Source: Atrichornis clamosus
Taxonomy: Eukaryota > Chordata > Aves > Passeriformes > Menuridae
Length of the DNA stretch: 64,000 bases
Direction: 5' to 3'
Assembly (NCBI GenBank): GCA_013400975.1
Contig: WBMZ01010838.1
Location: forward strand, 107,001-171,000
Position numbers and translations under genes: made by a program. Shown piece by piece: positions 12,262 to 24,839 of the stretch (position 1 is its first letter; each line of letters starts with the position of its first letter). A model generated the notes under the pieces. It had not been told where the DNA came from. It saw only the letters and a list, made by a program, of their open reading frames with translations, and made no database searches.

Positions 12262-14514
12262 ACACAAGATATTGATACTAATTTAGGACTGATGTACACT
12301 TCTGTACATCTATTTCAAGGTCAACATGGTCACTACCACTGTATCTTGTGTTTAAACAGAATAGGATTAGCTGTCCACAAGAATATCTGGACTGCCCAGG
12401 GAATCACATGTAATCTCTGCTGTGCTTAACTCCACACAGAGTGGGAATGCAGGATATGCAGAATGGTTGCCAGCACTACCTGAAAACATCATAGCAAACG
12501 TTTTTCCAGTTGATGAAGACAAGGTTCTACAATTAAGCCTTGCAGCATGACAGACACTGTTGGAATGAGTTTCACTACTTAAATTCTTTCTTCTAGTTCA
12601 CCATCACAGTTCTTCATTAATCCCTCTTTATGCTGCTAAAGTGTAGTTTGAATTTAGAACTTTCTAATATTACACTTTTCCATGTTCCAGTGTTTCAGTA
12701 CTATTTTTTTGAAGTATGTAAATCTGGCCAGGATTTTTGTTGAAGCACTTGGCATTTTGGTACAGAACTATTAAATGTAATGAGGTTTGAAGTACAGTTT
12801 GGAAGGAAACCATGTTTGCAGACCTGATTTGTACAGTGCATCAATTATTTGTGCATCTGAAGTGAAGCAGTACTAAGTGTCGAGGTTTTGTGGGGCATGG
12901 GGTTATATCATATTATATTTTCTCTTCTTATTTGAATAACAATTTTTTTAGTTTTGATGTTTATGTTGCAAAATTTCTGAGCCTGAGCCCAAATAAGGCT
13001 TTGCTGTGATGCCACTGGATTTAGTTATAAACTGAAAAGAAATAGAAATAGTTCAACAGAGCTTAATTTGTTGGTAGTGGAGTAATCTGCTTAATCTTAG
13101 AGTCAATGCCTGTATGGTTCATATGACAAGAAAGAAAGCAGTTAAATTCTTTATGGTATCCATGAAAACTAATACTGGATTGCCAGAAGCTAAACTTCTA
13201 TTCTTAATTTTGGCAGTATTATGCTGTAGATAAAATTAGAGCAATTACTTAAGGTGTAGTAGAGATCACTAAAAATATTACATGAACTATTTTTTTTTTG
13301 TAGTTTCAAATATAATTAGAGAACAAGGGTTTAGGGGTTAGTATTCATTCATTTGGTACATCCATATGCTGATGGATAGTGATGCATTTAATGAAAGATG
13401 GCAAGAGTCTGACAATTGGAATGTTTGTGAGGAAGGGAACAGATTAAGGTTTGAACTGGTGACATAAATACTGTCATTTCTTGCATCTTGAACTATTTAA
13501 TTTGGAAGCACTATGTTCTCCGAATGAGATAAGAATTTAGTATGCTGTGCATCTTCTCTTAGTACCTCTGTTGTTTATACAAAGCAAGGTGGAAAGAAGC
13601 AACAATAAACCCATAGAAATTGTATCAGTAGCACTTAGTTTTACATCCCATTTACTGCAAAAACAAAGCAAATCAGCCCATAACAGAAATAACCAAAAAG
13701 AAAATGAATGGCTCTAGAGAAATGGACTATCTGAAGCACTAAGTGGGCTACAAATAAGCATTTCAGTAGTTTTATAGGAGGGCCCTAAAAAGGGTCCTTT
13801 CCCAAGGTAAAACTAGTTTGTTAGGTATATTTCCCATTAGTATGTGGTATTCATAACTGACACACAAGTGTTGGAAAGTTGGTGCACTGTTGACCACTAT
13901 TGTGCATTGAAAATAATACACAATAAGGTCATTATTCTTTCCTCATTTTTGCCACCCTTTTCTGTGGTCAAACTCTTCCTTGAAGATCCTTTGGAAAGGA
14001 GAAAAATAGTGCTTTCTTTTATCTTGAGTCATTTGGCTGCAATAAGTTTTAACAAAAAGCAAAATAATGATAAAGCAAGAATGCACTCTCAGCAGAATCA
14101 GACTGTAGCAGGGATTTCACTGCTCACCATACAGAACTTGAAACAGATTTCCATGTTTCAAGCCAACAATTAGAGCATATCCATCTCAATGGGTCTTATT
14201 ATAGATATAATCTAGGCATTTCATCCACACCTTCTGGAAGGAGCTACTATTTGTGAAATGAATTCACGTACGAATAGACACATCGGCAAAAGTGTGCTGG
14301 GAAATGTCGCCACTGATCTGTTGAAGGTTTTGAAGACGACCATTTCAACAGTCAAATTTTTCACTTCTTATGCCCCTTCAAGTGTTACATTTTCAGTTTA
14401 TTCAGGTTTGGTATTCTCTCTTTCAGGTTTGCCCCAGCCTTCTTGACTTTCAGAGGCAGTCAGTTCTGTAAAAGTGTCTTGCTAAGTTATGCCAAGACAA
14501 ATACCAGCAGAACT
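12262..14514. other. Non-coding AT-rich sequence, no gene recognised
   Basis: Unique sequence. A 109-codon plus-strand frame (13844-14173) has no recognisable domain. Around 12974-13040 a few words faintly recall the ancient amniote repeats seen elsewhere in the window, but too weakly to annotate. Confidence 0.55.
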
Positions 14515-14588
14515 GTATCCATGCTAGGAAATTGCACCAGTGTAACTATAAACTGAGATAGTTAAATCAGCACTGTGTGTAGACCTAA
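14515..14588. repeat. Decayed palindromic (MITE-like) repeat
   Basis: The segment reads TGCACCAGTGTAACTATA, a short centre, then GATAGTTAAATCAGCACTG and TGTGTAGACCTAAG. The two halves are imperfect inverted copies around an AACTAT/ATAGTT core, and the GTGTAGACC terminus is typical of short palindromic non-autonomous DNA elements found in turtles, crocodilians and birds. No transposase and no clear target-site duplication are visible. The family name is left open. Confidence 0.45.
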
Positions 14589-14739
14589 GTACCTTGCTGG
14601 ATTTTAGTCAAAACACTTTAAAAGCAATGTTAAATTTTGGGTTTGTGCCAGCTGTGGGCCAAACTGAGCCACCTGTATTCGTATTCTATGCTTAGCCGTT
14701 GGTACACTTCGAGTACATTCAAAATTTAAGACAAGGGAG

Positions 14740-14830
14740 AGTCCCACTGAAGCAATTTAGAACTTAAGGATATGCATCTGCTTAACCTCTTTTCTGACTC
14801 AAGAGGGACTTAAGCGTTACTTAGAGAGAC
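14740..14830. repeat. Ancient amniote interspersed repeat (GGGACTTAAGC type)
   Basis: The words GTCCCACTGAAGCAATTTAG, AACTTAAGGATATGCATCTG, CTTAACCTCTTTTCTGACTC and GGGACTTAAGCGTTACTTA follow the order of a widespread old sauropsid repeat whose general form is CCCACTGAAGTCAATGGA, ACTTAAGCATATGCTTAA, TTTGCTGAATCGGGACTTAAGC. It is highly diverged and sits 150 bp from the palindromic repeat at 14515, so both may be parts of one decayed insertion. The family is not named. Confidence 0.5.
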
Positions 14831-16269
14831 TTATATGCTAACAGTTTATGCTGAATAAATACCTTTATTTTTTTAAATGGCAATCAAGAAATTCTAATTT
14901 TGAATGTAATAGGAAAATTCCTAGATTCATTCAGCCAAAGATAATTGCTGTTTGGAGAGCTTTTCATGCTCACAGTAAGAAAAGTATTTTTATTCAAGGA
15001 AAAAAATACCTCTTTAAATTACTACACCCTACAACGCAATTTTATTTTTATTAACATGAATGTCGTAATGCTGAAAGTTGTTACATGTTTGACTCAACCC
15101 AATAAACACACAATGTTAATGACATTCAAAGAAGAGTCTGAATTAATTTTTGTGTTGCGAAGATTAATTAATCAGAAGTTTACTTCACACCATTCTTTAG
15201 GGCAAAGCATATAATTTGCTCTAAGGTTACAGCTGCTCTACCTTGCCAGAGTATTTTAAAATAGTTTTGACATTTCCTTCTTGAGGAGCAAGGAAATAAA
15301 TTATTCCTCAGGACATGTTAGGCAGTGCAAATTCTGCCAGTGGATCTACCTCAAAGGTTATCAACTACAGAGTTGCCTCTTGTTGGGCCACAAGTGCTCC
15401 AGTGATTCTCCATTTTTCTCGATTCCTCTGGAGGGGAATTTCACATGCATACACTCAGGTGAGCTTCACTGAGCCCAAAAGACTACTGGTCCTCTCCCAG
15501 ATCAGAGATTTCCATCCAGTTCCATGCCCCCAGGAATATCCCTTCTTCAATTCTTGTTTTACTGTTTGAATGATTCTGCTTGAGATGATAATTTAGCCTG
15601 TAGAATCTGTTTTATGAGATACTATTAAATACTTTTTACTCTTTCCATATGATGGACTTATATTTTTTTGTGCAAAAAAGGTATCCAAGAGTAAAGACTT
15701 GGGTAGAACAGAAGAGAGGGCTTTATGAAACCAACTCCCTATCAAATCATTACGCTTCATTGTCCAAGCTCTTTGGTAGGCTCTGGGGAGGAATATTTGT
15801 GTTGTACCAAAGGAATTCATACTATTGTATTTTCGACTCTGTAGTCTGGGTGCCTCAAAATGTGCTTTTAAGGTGTGTTGGAATCTGATTCATCCTGCAG
15901 CACATGCTTACACAGACCTCTGTGAGATTTTCCTCTTTCAATACAAAAGACAAAACAACTTTTCAATCTTTTTTTCCTTTCTCACAGCTCAGTTGCCTCT
16001 CTTCCTTACTGGGAACACAATAACATATTTAAGCAATGCACAACATGGCATTTTAACATTAATCCTTAATGTTATTTTATTGAAATGTTTAAACCTGTAT
16101 ATTTTTCACTGTCTCATACACCGTTCTAATTTCTTTTACTCTGTTAAATTCAGACGTAATGTAGGATGGAAAAATACATTTTAGAATTACACCTGCAGCA
16201 TGTAGTATTAGTATGACTTTTTCATGGCATGACAGTGATGTTTCTACAATCTATACATATTGATTTAGG
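14831..16269. other. Non-coding AT-rich sequence, no gene recognised
   Basis: Several overlapping open frames of 60-120 codons (the longest, plus strand, at 15825-16184) are rich in Phe, Leu, Ile and Cys and resemble no family. No repeats were recognised. Confidence 0.55.
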
Positions 16270-16760
16270 CTGATAATAAACAATTTGATTAGGCTCTATC
16301 TATAGGCTGTCATTTCAATCACTGTCACTGTTCCAATAGAGTGCAAGGCAGATAGCAAGACACATATGGCAAGATTTCTCAAAATAAAAACTCTGGCCTG
16401 ATTAGAGCCCTAGGTTCAGTGAATTGGACAAGACAGCTCAGCTGCCAGGTTATTAACTCCCTCAGAAAATACTCTGCCTTTTCCCCGGGGCCAGCCTGAA
16501 TATTCTGATCTGGATCGATAAGCAATCTCCGGTGTGTACAAAATGCCGGCTAGAATCATTTGTCTCAGTGCAGTCTCCTTACAAAGGATAAAACACCTGC
16601 AGTATATGGCCTGCTCTCCCTCCTCCCTCACCCTCCCCTCTTTAACTAATGACCCACAAAGAAGGAAGAAGTAACTGAATCTGTTCCATCATCAGGAAGG
16701 CTCTCTCAGGTTTGTTTTAATGATCACAATGGCTACCTTTCAATCTTATAAAAATTATAT
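16270..16760. promoter_or_regulatory. Possible conserved non-coding element (unproven)
   Basis: This stretch is more complex and less AT-rich than its surroundings. It holds an E-box CAGCTG (16439-16444), a GATA motif GATAAG (16517-16522) and two CCGG words in otherwise CpG-poor DNA, with a C-rich stretch near 16610-16640. It contains no repeat and no coding frame of note. Such composition is common in developmental enhancers, but motifs alone are weak evidence; only cross-species conservation could decide. Confidence 0.2.
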
Positions 16761-18289
16761 CAGTCATGGTTTCCCTGTGGCATGTTTATGTAAGTAATGT
16801 GAACCACAATGTAATGACAAGTGTACAGATGTCATTGTAAGAGGGCCCTTGGCAAGAAGATATCTCAGAATGTCAGAATTTTAATAAACCACGGACTGCT
16901 GGTAGGGTTCTCTTTGGTGGTTGTCTTTTATATTTGTAATGTGTGCTGTGATCTGTTGCTTTGGCCGGAGATTTTCAAGAGTGTTTAGCAATAAAGGATA
17001 TTTTACAACTGATTAGAACAGAATCATTTTTTTCCAGAGTGGTGGTGTTTTCCCAGTCTTGTATATATCTGCAGTTTTGTTTTACTGTTTGTAGCAGTGG
17101 CAGATTGTAGCCACGTAAGCTGTACTTTCTTTAGATGCCAAAACATGGAATTTTTATCTGAGTGAATTCAGAACCATTCAAAGTTTTTGGATGCTTTTTT
17201 CACATGTTAATCTATTAATAAGCACCCTTGACTCAAACGAAAATCAAATAGCTGCAAAATTGCAGAAAATCCCCAAACCTCCAAATTTCTCTCCTTCCTT
17301 GGTTATTTATTACACCTGGAGTCACAAGACAGAACCTCCTATTGCCTGACAAGTCTGTAGCATCATGCATCCCATGTTGTCAAGAAATAAAAGCTGAATC
17401 TCCTTAACAATCTACATAGAATATTTACTGAGCCAGTTCTGACACTAAACACCTGTTTCTGAGTATAGATTAAGATTCTTTCAAGAATAGAGGCCAGTTT
17501 TAACATATTTTTCTGTTTCTTTTTTAACTGTTGAAATAGTTCCTCATCCAGCTGTTAATGACATCATCGTTCTGGCCTCAGTTTAGGTAACTGTTTACCT
17601 TTGTATACCCATAGAAAACTTACCTTGAGTTATGTAAACTGATCCATGTCTAGCTAAAAAATTAAACGTTTTTCTATGTCACGTTTGCTTACGACAGACA
17701 AATTAGAAAAAAAGTGTTTCATGTTTGCACTGCCATCACTTGGCAAAGGAAGATTTGAATTTACTCTCTGTCCTTTTTTGCTGCATGAGGTGCCTTGCCC
17801 TGACAATGTCAAGAAATTAGACTACTGCTTTCCAGATAGCTTCCTTCATATTTGTTATCCAAAACTTCAGGAACTAAAGATGCTTTTAAAAAAAAAACAA
17901 TGTAAAGAACAACTTTAATGAATTGATTTCTCAATGTAGAAAACACATTTCCCATCAAGACACTTATTAGAATGTTTATCTCAGAGAAAATGCACGCACT
18001 TTATATGAAAAGCTGATGTTATGTTAATTCCCATTATTATATACAGATGATATTGAGGAAGATGGAACAAAGTGCCTTTAAACCAAAGCTGATGACTTTT
18101 TTTTTCTTGTTTGCTACGGTTTTATTGTAGTGAAATATGTTCATTTTAGCAGTGGAAAACTGCCCTAAATAGACAGCATAAGAGCAATAAGATGTCACAT
18201 TGCAGAGCACAATTTTAAAATGATGTGCTCTAGAAGTAAGGCTTTTAGACATTTTGGTTTATGTATTAAAACTTCCCACAAATTTGATG
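16761..18289. other. Non-coding AT-rich sequence, no gene recognised
   Basis: Unique sequence with no recognised repeat. The plus-strand frame 17676-17918 (80 codons, Lys-rich at its end) has no known relative. Confidence 0.55.
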
Positions 18290-18560
18290 GAGAATGAGCC
18301 TTTGATGGATATTTGCTGCAGTTATGCTGCATTAGACTCGATTTATCCACCACCTCTCATTGTTGCTATTGATTGATTTTTAAATTAGATGAAGGCAATC
18401 AGTAAATACCACCCAATCAAGTCCTAAAAACATACAGGAGATTAGACAATTTAGGGTAATCAATGAAAATATTCTGTGATTTGCTACCACTCAATTTTGA
18501 CCATAAATTACGACCATAACTCGCAAGTTAGTAAGCCATAAAACAAGTGGATGTGACAAG
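18290..18560. promoter_or_regulatory. Possible conserved non-coding element (unproven)
   Basis: Contains TGATTGAT (18370-18377), a PBX/MEIS-like word, followed within 50 bp by CCAATCA (18413-18419) and homeodomain-type AATTAG cores. It has no simple repeat and no open frame. The combination resembles homeodomain-bound enhancers. This is motif-level inference only. Confidence 0.18.
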
Positions 18561-19944
18561 AAAAACTATAAGAAATGAATTAAGGAGATGAAGAGGAACC
18601 ACTAGTGTTATCATTTAATGAGACAAAATTACTCTTTATACATATCTTGCATTTCTAGTGGAGTCTTGCCAACAGTAGTAGAGTACAAGAGAATTAACAT
18701 TTCTCTCATTTTTCTAGGGTTTTGGGTTGGGTTTGTTTTGTAATATAAAAATTGTTCTTTTGTGTAACAAATCAGTTTGAACAATAGGTAATCTACCTAA
18801 TTTTATTGCAACAAATAAGTTAATGTAATTTTAAGTTTAAATCCTGCTGCTTGCTAAAACCCCTCACCTATATCACAGACACTTGCAAACACTAATTTTA
18901 AAGTCACACTTCCACGTGGTGTTATATTCTACAAACTTTAAAATGTAATTTAATGTTATTTTAGACCAACACTTTGAAGAATCTGTGCTTATACACTTTC
19001 TCTGTGATATGTGTCACCCATTTTCTATGTCTCACAACATTCTCACTAGGAACTAATTCACATGCCTTAAAAAAAACTCTTTTAAATCTTATTTACTAGT
19101 TGTAAATAGGTGTCCAGGTTTTTCTATTTATGAACTTCTGTAACTATTTGAAATTTCTGGGCAGTATATATCCAGTAGTTCTAGACTGAAAAGCTGCTTA
19201 TAAATATATAAGCAACCACTAATAGCTATAGGCTATATTGGTATAAATTGGTGAAATAGAGCAAATACTTATCATAAATTTGCTCTCTTAAAAAAATTAG
19301 TACAGATGTGATAATGTTGAGTAGCATGGAAATGTCTTCCTGGTTAATGTCTTTATGTTCCTCTTTAGAATAAAGAAGAACATTTAGGAAAGGAGTACAG
19401 AATAATGTTTGGGAGTGTTGACCATAGAAAAGGTAGATATTAAGATGCTTTTGACAAGAGGAAAATTCATGTGCCTTTTTCTACAATAAACAGGAATCTG
19501 AGAGGCCTGCAAATTACACAAAGCATCCTGAAGAGTGGTGAGAATATAACAGAGGACAAGAGGAAAGAACACTCTCCCTGCACTCACACCCACTGAAATA
19601 CAACAGCGACTTTTTAGAGCTTGGTGGTAGAGCAATTCCTTTGACAGCAGATAAACGCAAAATGCACAGTTGGAATAAATATTTAAAATATGTGGATTTA
19701 TATTTACCATAATTTAATAAATTCCCAGGAAAAACAACTTTCATGTTGCAGCAGAGAAAGCAAAACTGCAGAGTCAGAAGAAAGCAGTAGTTATGTCGCA
19801 AACAAAAGATTAGTCAGCAAATACTGACTCTGTATCAGCAGGTGGACTCTGTGAGATAATCCAGAATTAGAACATTGCAAGGATTTCATGCAGAAATTCT
19901 GAACTCTTCCCATAGTAGACAAATGTCTGGCACTAGTGACTACC
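18561..19944. other. Non-coding AT-rich sequence, no gene recognised
   Basis: Two overlapping minus-strand frames (19384-19801, 95-108 codons) have no recognisable domain. No repeats were noticed. Confidence 0.55.
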
Positions 19945-19960
19945 AAAAAAAAAAAAAAAA
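19945..19960 (+). repeat. A16 homopolymer
   Basis: Sixteen consecutive A residues, followed by GTTTTTCTT and a second homopolymer (T-run) about 20 bp later. A retrocopy tail was considered, but no gene-like sequence lies upstream and no target-site duplication is visible, so it is annotated only as a simple repeat. Confidence 0.9.
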
Positions 19961-22900
19961 GTTTTTCTTAGCTGGTTCTTTTTTTTTAAGGTAATTTCCT
20001 TTAGCCTAACATTTTAGAATCAGGATTTACTTTTCTGTGCAGGTCTGTGGAACAGTATAACAGAATAAGTCCGTATAAATGCTGGGCTCCTTACAAAAAC
20101 CTGTTTCTCTCTATCAAAAACACTCCCAACATGAATTCTGAATTTACCATTAGAAAACTGTCCAAGTCTGGTCTTTCACATTTTCTTTGTTGTTAAGTGC
20201 ATCTGTTTAAGGCAATCCAGTTTGAAGAACCATGTGAATCCCTAATAAAATACAAAACTTACCCCAACTTACTAAATGTTCTTTTCTTAAATATCATTGA
20301 AATGGACTTTTCCTTAACTCCTGCATTCTATCAGTTTTCTCATGCTCATAAGATTTGAAGAAAGTAAATTCAGTGCTAACAATCCCTTTTTTCCTTCCAC
20401 ATAAATTTGGTAGCAGAGGAAACTTCTGTGTCTTACATCATTGGCATAATTTCTCACAAGTATGTACAACAAGACTGGAAGACACATAGTTCTTAAAAAC
20501 TATATTCCTCCCTCTGTAGTTAACATTATTTCTGAAATTTGGGGTTTTTATTTTAATTTGAAATCTCCTTTAAAAATGCATTTCCAGTTTATTTCTAAAA
20601 GATTATGTATGTGTTTGAATCTGTGGTGGAAATTTGCAATATACACAGCTAAATTGTGAAGGCAGGAAATGAAACACCTCAGAGTCTGAACAAACTCTGG
20701 AGCATTTGCATTCTCATAGTTAAATATTTGCCTGAATTACACGTGAGCTATACTTTTCACTCACTGGAATTTTTTGCATTGTCTGTAATAGTGCTAAGAC
20801 AAATCAACGTTTATATTGTTTCAATATATGAACATATCATGTTCAAGCTCATGTTTGAGTTAAAAAACATACAACACAAAAACCCAATAACCTCTAGCAA
20901 GGAGGACAGGAAAGAGAGAGAAGAAAACCCCTGACTTAAAACAAAGACAGGGCCCTGCTTGCAGTTCCTGATGTACTGGTGCAATGCAATGAAGCTGGTG
21001 TATTCAATATAACTTTTAGAATAATTGCCTGGGAGGTAACCAGAAGAAGTACATTTTACTTTATCATGGTACATAAATAAAAGGGCAGACTAATTAATCA
21101 TATAGCTTACTAAAAGTGCTTTTTATTTTGCCATTTAGTATGCCAGAAAGATCATTTTCTTTAATGTATATACCCAGTATTAACATGATTTAATCCATCA
21201 TGTTCTGTATTATGAAATTACTTTGTTTTACTCCCTGATCCAGCTGAAGATCATTAACCCACACTATTTTCTAAGTCATACATCATTTGAGTGTATTACC
21301 TCATATAGCAAAAAAGCTACTTCCCTCAGTTATACACTCCAACCAAGAAATCATTTTTTCTGGAGGTTGCTGACAAGTAGAGCTGTTTTCATTAGAAAGC
21401 AGATGGTTCACTATTTTGATTCTGTTTTACCTTCACATTTACTCCAGCTCAGAGTTTTTTGCTGCCAGTTACCTCATTACCTCTCTCAACATCCACGTCC
21501 TGTACTCCAGACCCATCCATAAAATGTGCTAAACAAGCAAGCACCTTGCCTTCCCCCAAGACCTGCTTTTTTCACTCCACATCCTCACTTATTGTAAGTC
21601 AATCTTTGAAAGGCACTGCAAGTGAAGCCAATCATCTGAACAGTAGGTTAAGCTCCCACAGTTTTGCAGGTGTTTGTTAGCTGACAGTGCCAAAGGTGTA
21701 ATTCACACATTCAGATTTTGAGCTTGGAGGTGAAGTCACAGTAGTGATGAATTTGCCTCATAGAGCTTCCAGACAGGGTCTGGTCTTCTATGGTTTCTTG
21801 TAGTTTGCAGTTACGAGGTTTATGTTCTTGATATTTTCACCGTTATATTCTCTGAGTCTTTATCATTCATATTCTACTTGGGCTGCCCTGGGTACCTGGT
21901 AAGTGTCAATAAATTGTGGTCTGCAATGTAAATGAAACATGTGCATAATAGAAAAATGGATTCTTTTGAGTCAAAGTGAAGAATGGATAATTTCTGAAGA
22001 TATGTCTTGCACTTTTAGAATAAAAAAGTATAAATTATGTTTTTAAATAGTTGCACTTCAGGTAACATCTCTTAAGCTTCAGACTGGTTTTTGTTATCTC
22101 TAAGCATTTGCCTTGAGATGTAGACTCTTATTTCAGTTAGGTAAGGAGACTAAAGGCTTTAATTGCTTAAATGGAAAGCCACTTACTAGAGTTTAAATCC
22201 TTAGAGGTAAACCCATCAGTACATACCTTCAGTTGCTCTACAGATGTATGTTTGCTATTGATCATTCTATACTGAAAATAATAATCAAACATATTTTACC
22301 TGCTTTGTGTAGTTTTCTCTGGTTTCTACCAGAAGCATAAGGGTAGAGTTTTGGGATGGGTATTTGATTTTGTTAGTTTGAAGGACAGCCTCTTCACTAA
22401 TCTTAAAGGGCATCATAGGTAGAACTGATTTAAAACAATGTTCCTTGCAGAGTTTTCAGTGAAGTGGAAGGAAGAATAAAGGCGTGTAATGAACATGTTG
22501 ACAAAATTCGAGGAAAAGATCATAGATCTGGAATTGTTCCAAGCATATATGAACACCAAGGACAATGTTTAGTTATACTTTAATAAACCACTGTACAAAG
22601 AGTTCTGAACAAGCTGGGGGGAAGCTTAAATCTACATTATTCAACAAAGCCAAAACTGAAGGTCAGCCTGCAGTTAATAACCATGATCAGTTATATTATG
22701 TTTATTATGACACAATATTTAAGCTTCTGAACTTGACACCACAAATAGCCATGCAAGTTGTACAGAGTGAAGAATATGCAATTGATTGGGCTTGATTTCT
22801 ACATCTGTCTATAACATCCATGGATTCCAGTCTACTCTCTGTCTAACGTAGCCTCAGCATCCAGCCTGAATAAACCTCACAGCCATAATTCATCTGCAAA

Positions 22901-23841
22901 TAAAACAGGGTAAAGATAGCAGGTGCAGGTGCTACTTACCCACAATGAGCCAGAAACTGAAAAAGGTGAGGCATGCAGACAGGTTATCTCCTGCAGAAGG
23001 AGCTGGGTGCAGCTGTCACTGGGGCTTTAGGGGCACTGCCTTCACACAGCAAATCTTTGTTGCAGAACTTTAAGCCCCTCTCATTGATGTGGCAAGATTG
23101 CCAAAGTGAGGAGAAAAGAGAAGACTGCACAGTCATCTGGAGGGACTGGAGTAGCCCACCCTGGGCTATGTGCAGGGTCAGAATTTGCCTCCAGTAAACT
23201 GAGAGAAAAGATGGACTGCTTGGTTTATGCCTTTGAGCTCTCCACAGAATTGTATTTAGTGTTGATGTCACCCAAGACATTTTTTTTTTCTGCTCAAGAA
23301 AGCGTTTTGAAACTACTAAATTCTATAGATGAAAGTAATTATCAAAACTGAAAAAGGATATAACAACAAAAAAGTAGTAATGTGAACTGTTGGTATGAAA
23401 CTTTGCTTTCAGTATAAATAGGTTAGTGAGTTTTGCTTTAACAGTTGTGAACTTCATATGCACAAAAGTTCCATCAAATTTTTAGCCTTGATTTTGTCCC
23501 TACCTGAATGCTGACAGTAAAATCACAAAACATTATCGAGTATCATACCCTGGTAAAATAATTTCAAACAAAACAAGTGAGAATCCGTGGGAAATTATGG
23601 CATAGGATCTTGACAAGCCAAAATAGAAAACTGTAAAATACACCAGGTGTCATTCTAGGATTTGTGTGTGAGTGACTGTATAGAGTGTACCGACACTCCT
23701 GATATTCATATAAATCACATGGAAAAGCTCCATCTGGTATTCTATGGGAATAAGTCAAGTATACTCTTTAAAATTATATCAAAACCAGTTAAAAATGTAA
23801 ACTATTAAAATGTATTATAATAGAATAGCAATTTATTTATT
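19961..23841. other. Non-coding AT-rich sequence, no gene recognised
   Basis: Largely unique sequence. A slightly GC-richer patch at about 22970-23210 yields overlapping 70-100 codon frames on both strands, none recognisable. No repeat or RNA gene was noticed. Confidence 0.55.
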
Positions 23842-23860
23842 AAAATGTCATTGACATTTT
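23842..23860. repeat. Short inverted repeat, 9-bp arms
   Basis: AAAATGTCA and TGACATTTT are exact reverse complements separated by one T. Nine-base arms with so short a spacer occur by chance about once in a window of this size, so no function is inferred. Confidence 0.85.
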
Positions 23861-24839
23861 TGAACACTGTTTAACTTCCATGCATGTTTTGCTGTTTGAA
23901 ATAACAAATTGACCTTTTCAAATTCATAATGAGGTATGAAATAAATGAGAGGGTACTGAGGGTGAGTCATTCATTAATCATAAGCAAAACAGGGACGAAA
24001 TCAAGGACACCAGAGCACAAACTGTAAAAGTAATAGGTTGCATAATCTTTGCATTTAATATTAACTACATTGTTTTTCATGTACATTCTGAGAAGTTGAG
24101 TTTTTTATGTTTACATGAAACCAATCCAAAGTAAATTTTATTTCCCAATATTATTTTATCCTAGTGGTTGCTCTCTTTTTAATAAAGTAGAAGACAACGA
24201 ATTCTAGCTTATCACATTGTTTTGAAGATTTAATAGAGGGGTTAACAGGAACTTTGAAGCCTACAGAAACTTCTGATTTAAGATTTTCCACTTTTGAATA
24301 GAATGTACCAAATCATGTAGCTACATCCCCTTTTTGTTTGTCATGGCAGATGTCCCATTAAGGACATAAATTCACCTGGAATTAGTTGTTTTGGCCAAAA
24401 TAAATTGCTATTCATATTCATCTGTCAGAGAAGGACAGAACAAGAACTATTATTTGAACCATTCTGTGTCTTTATCCTTCAAGAATTTAATCCACGCTGA
24501 TCACAGTTTATTTACAGTTTGTAGGTGTTGTGAGTATTTAAATACTCGATGTAGCTGAAATAAATGTAATAAAAATAATTTGTTCCCCATGTCAGTTTTC
24601 AACTAAAACCGCAGGAACAAAGTGGGTTATAACAAGACAAGGTAAACTGGTGGCACAGCAAGGAGTCAACTCACTTCAGAATACTAAAAACATGCATCTC
24701 TCTGTTCCATATACATTCATTTGGATGGAGCTGGTATTGATGACACTCTTACTCATTATTTTGGAATTTGCTGGACCGGGAAGGAGAAAGAGAGGAGAAA
24801 AGTGCAGAGTGAGAACTGTGCACATCAGTTGCTGCTGTA
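23861..24839. other. Non-coding AT-rich sequence, no gene recognised
   Basis: Contains a perfect 16-bp palindrome, GAGTATTTAAATACTC (24532-24547), which is near the chance expectation for the window. Composition shifts sharply from AT-rich to GC-rich at the downstream edge, near 24780-24840. Confidence 0.55.

Noticed and set aside
12076..12429. 117-codon plus-strand frame with a long Pro/Ser/Cys/Leu repeat
   Set aside because: Its central part is the translated polypyrimidine simple repeat; the frame exists only because that tract has no stop codons.
24532..24547. Perfect 16-bp palindrome GAGTATTTAAATACTC
   Set aside because: About one zero-spacer palindrome of this length is expected by chance in a window this size, more so in AT-rich DNA.
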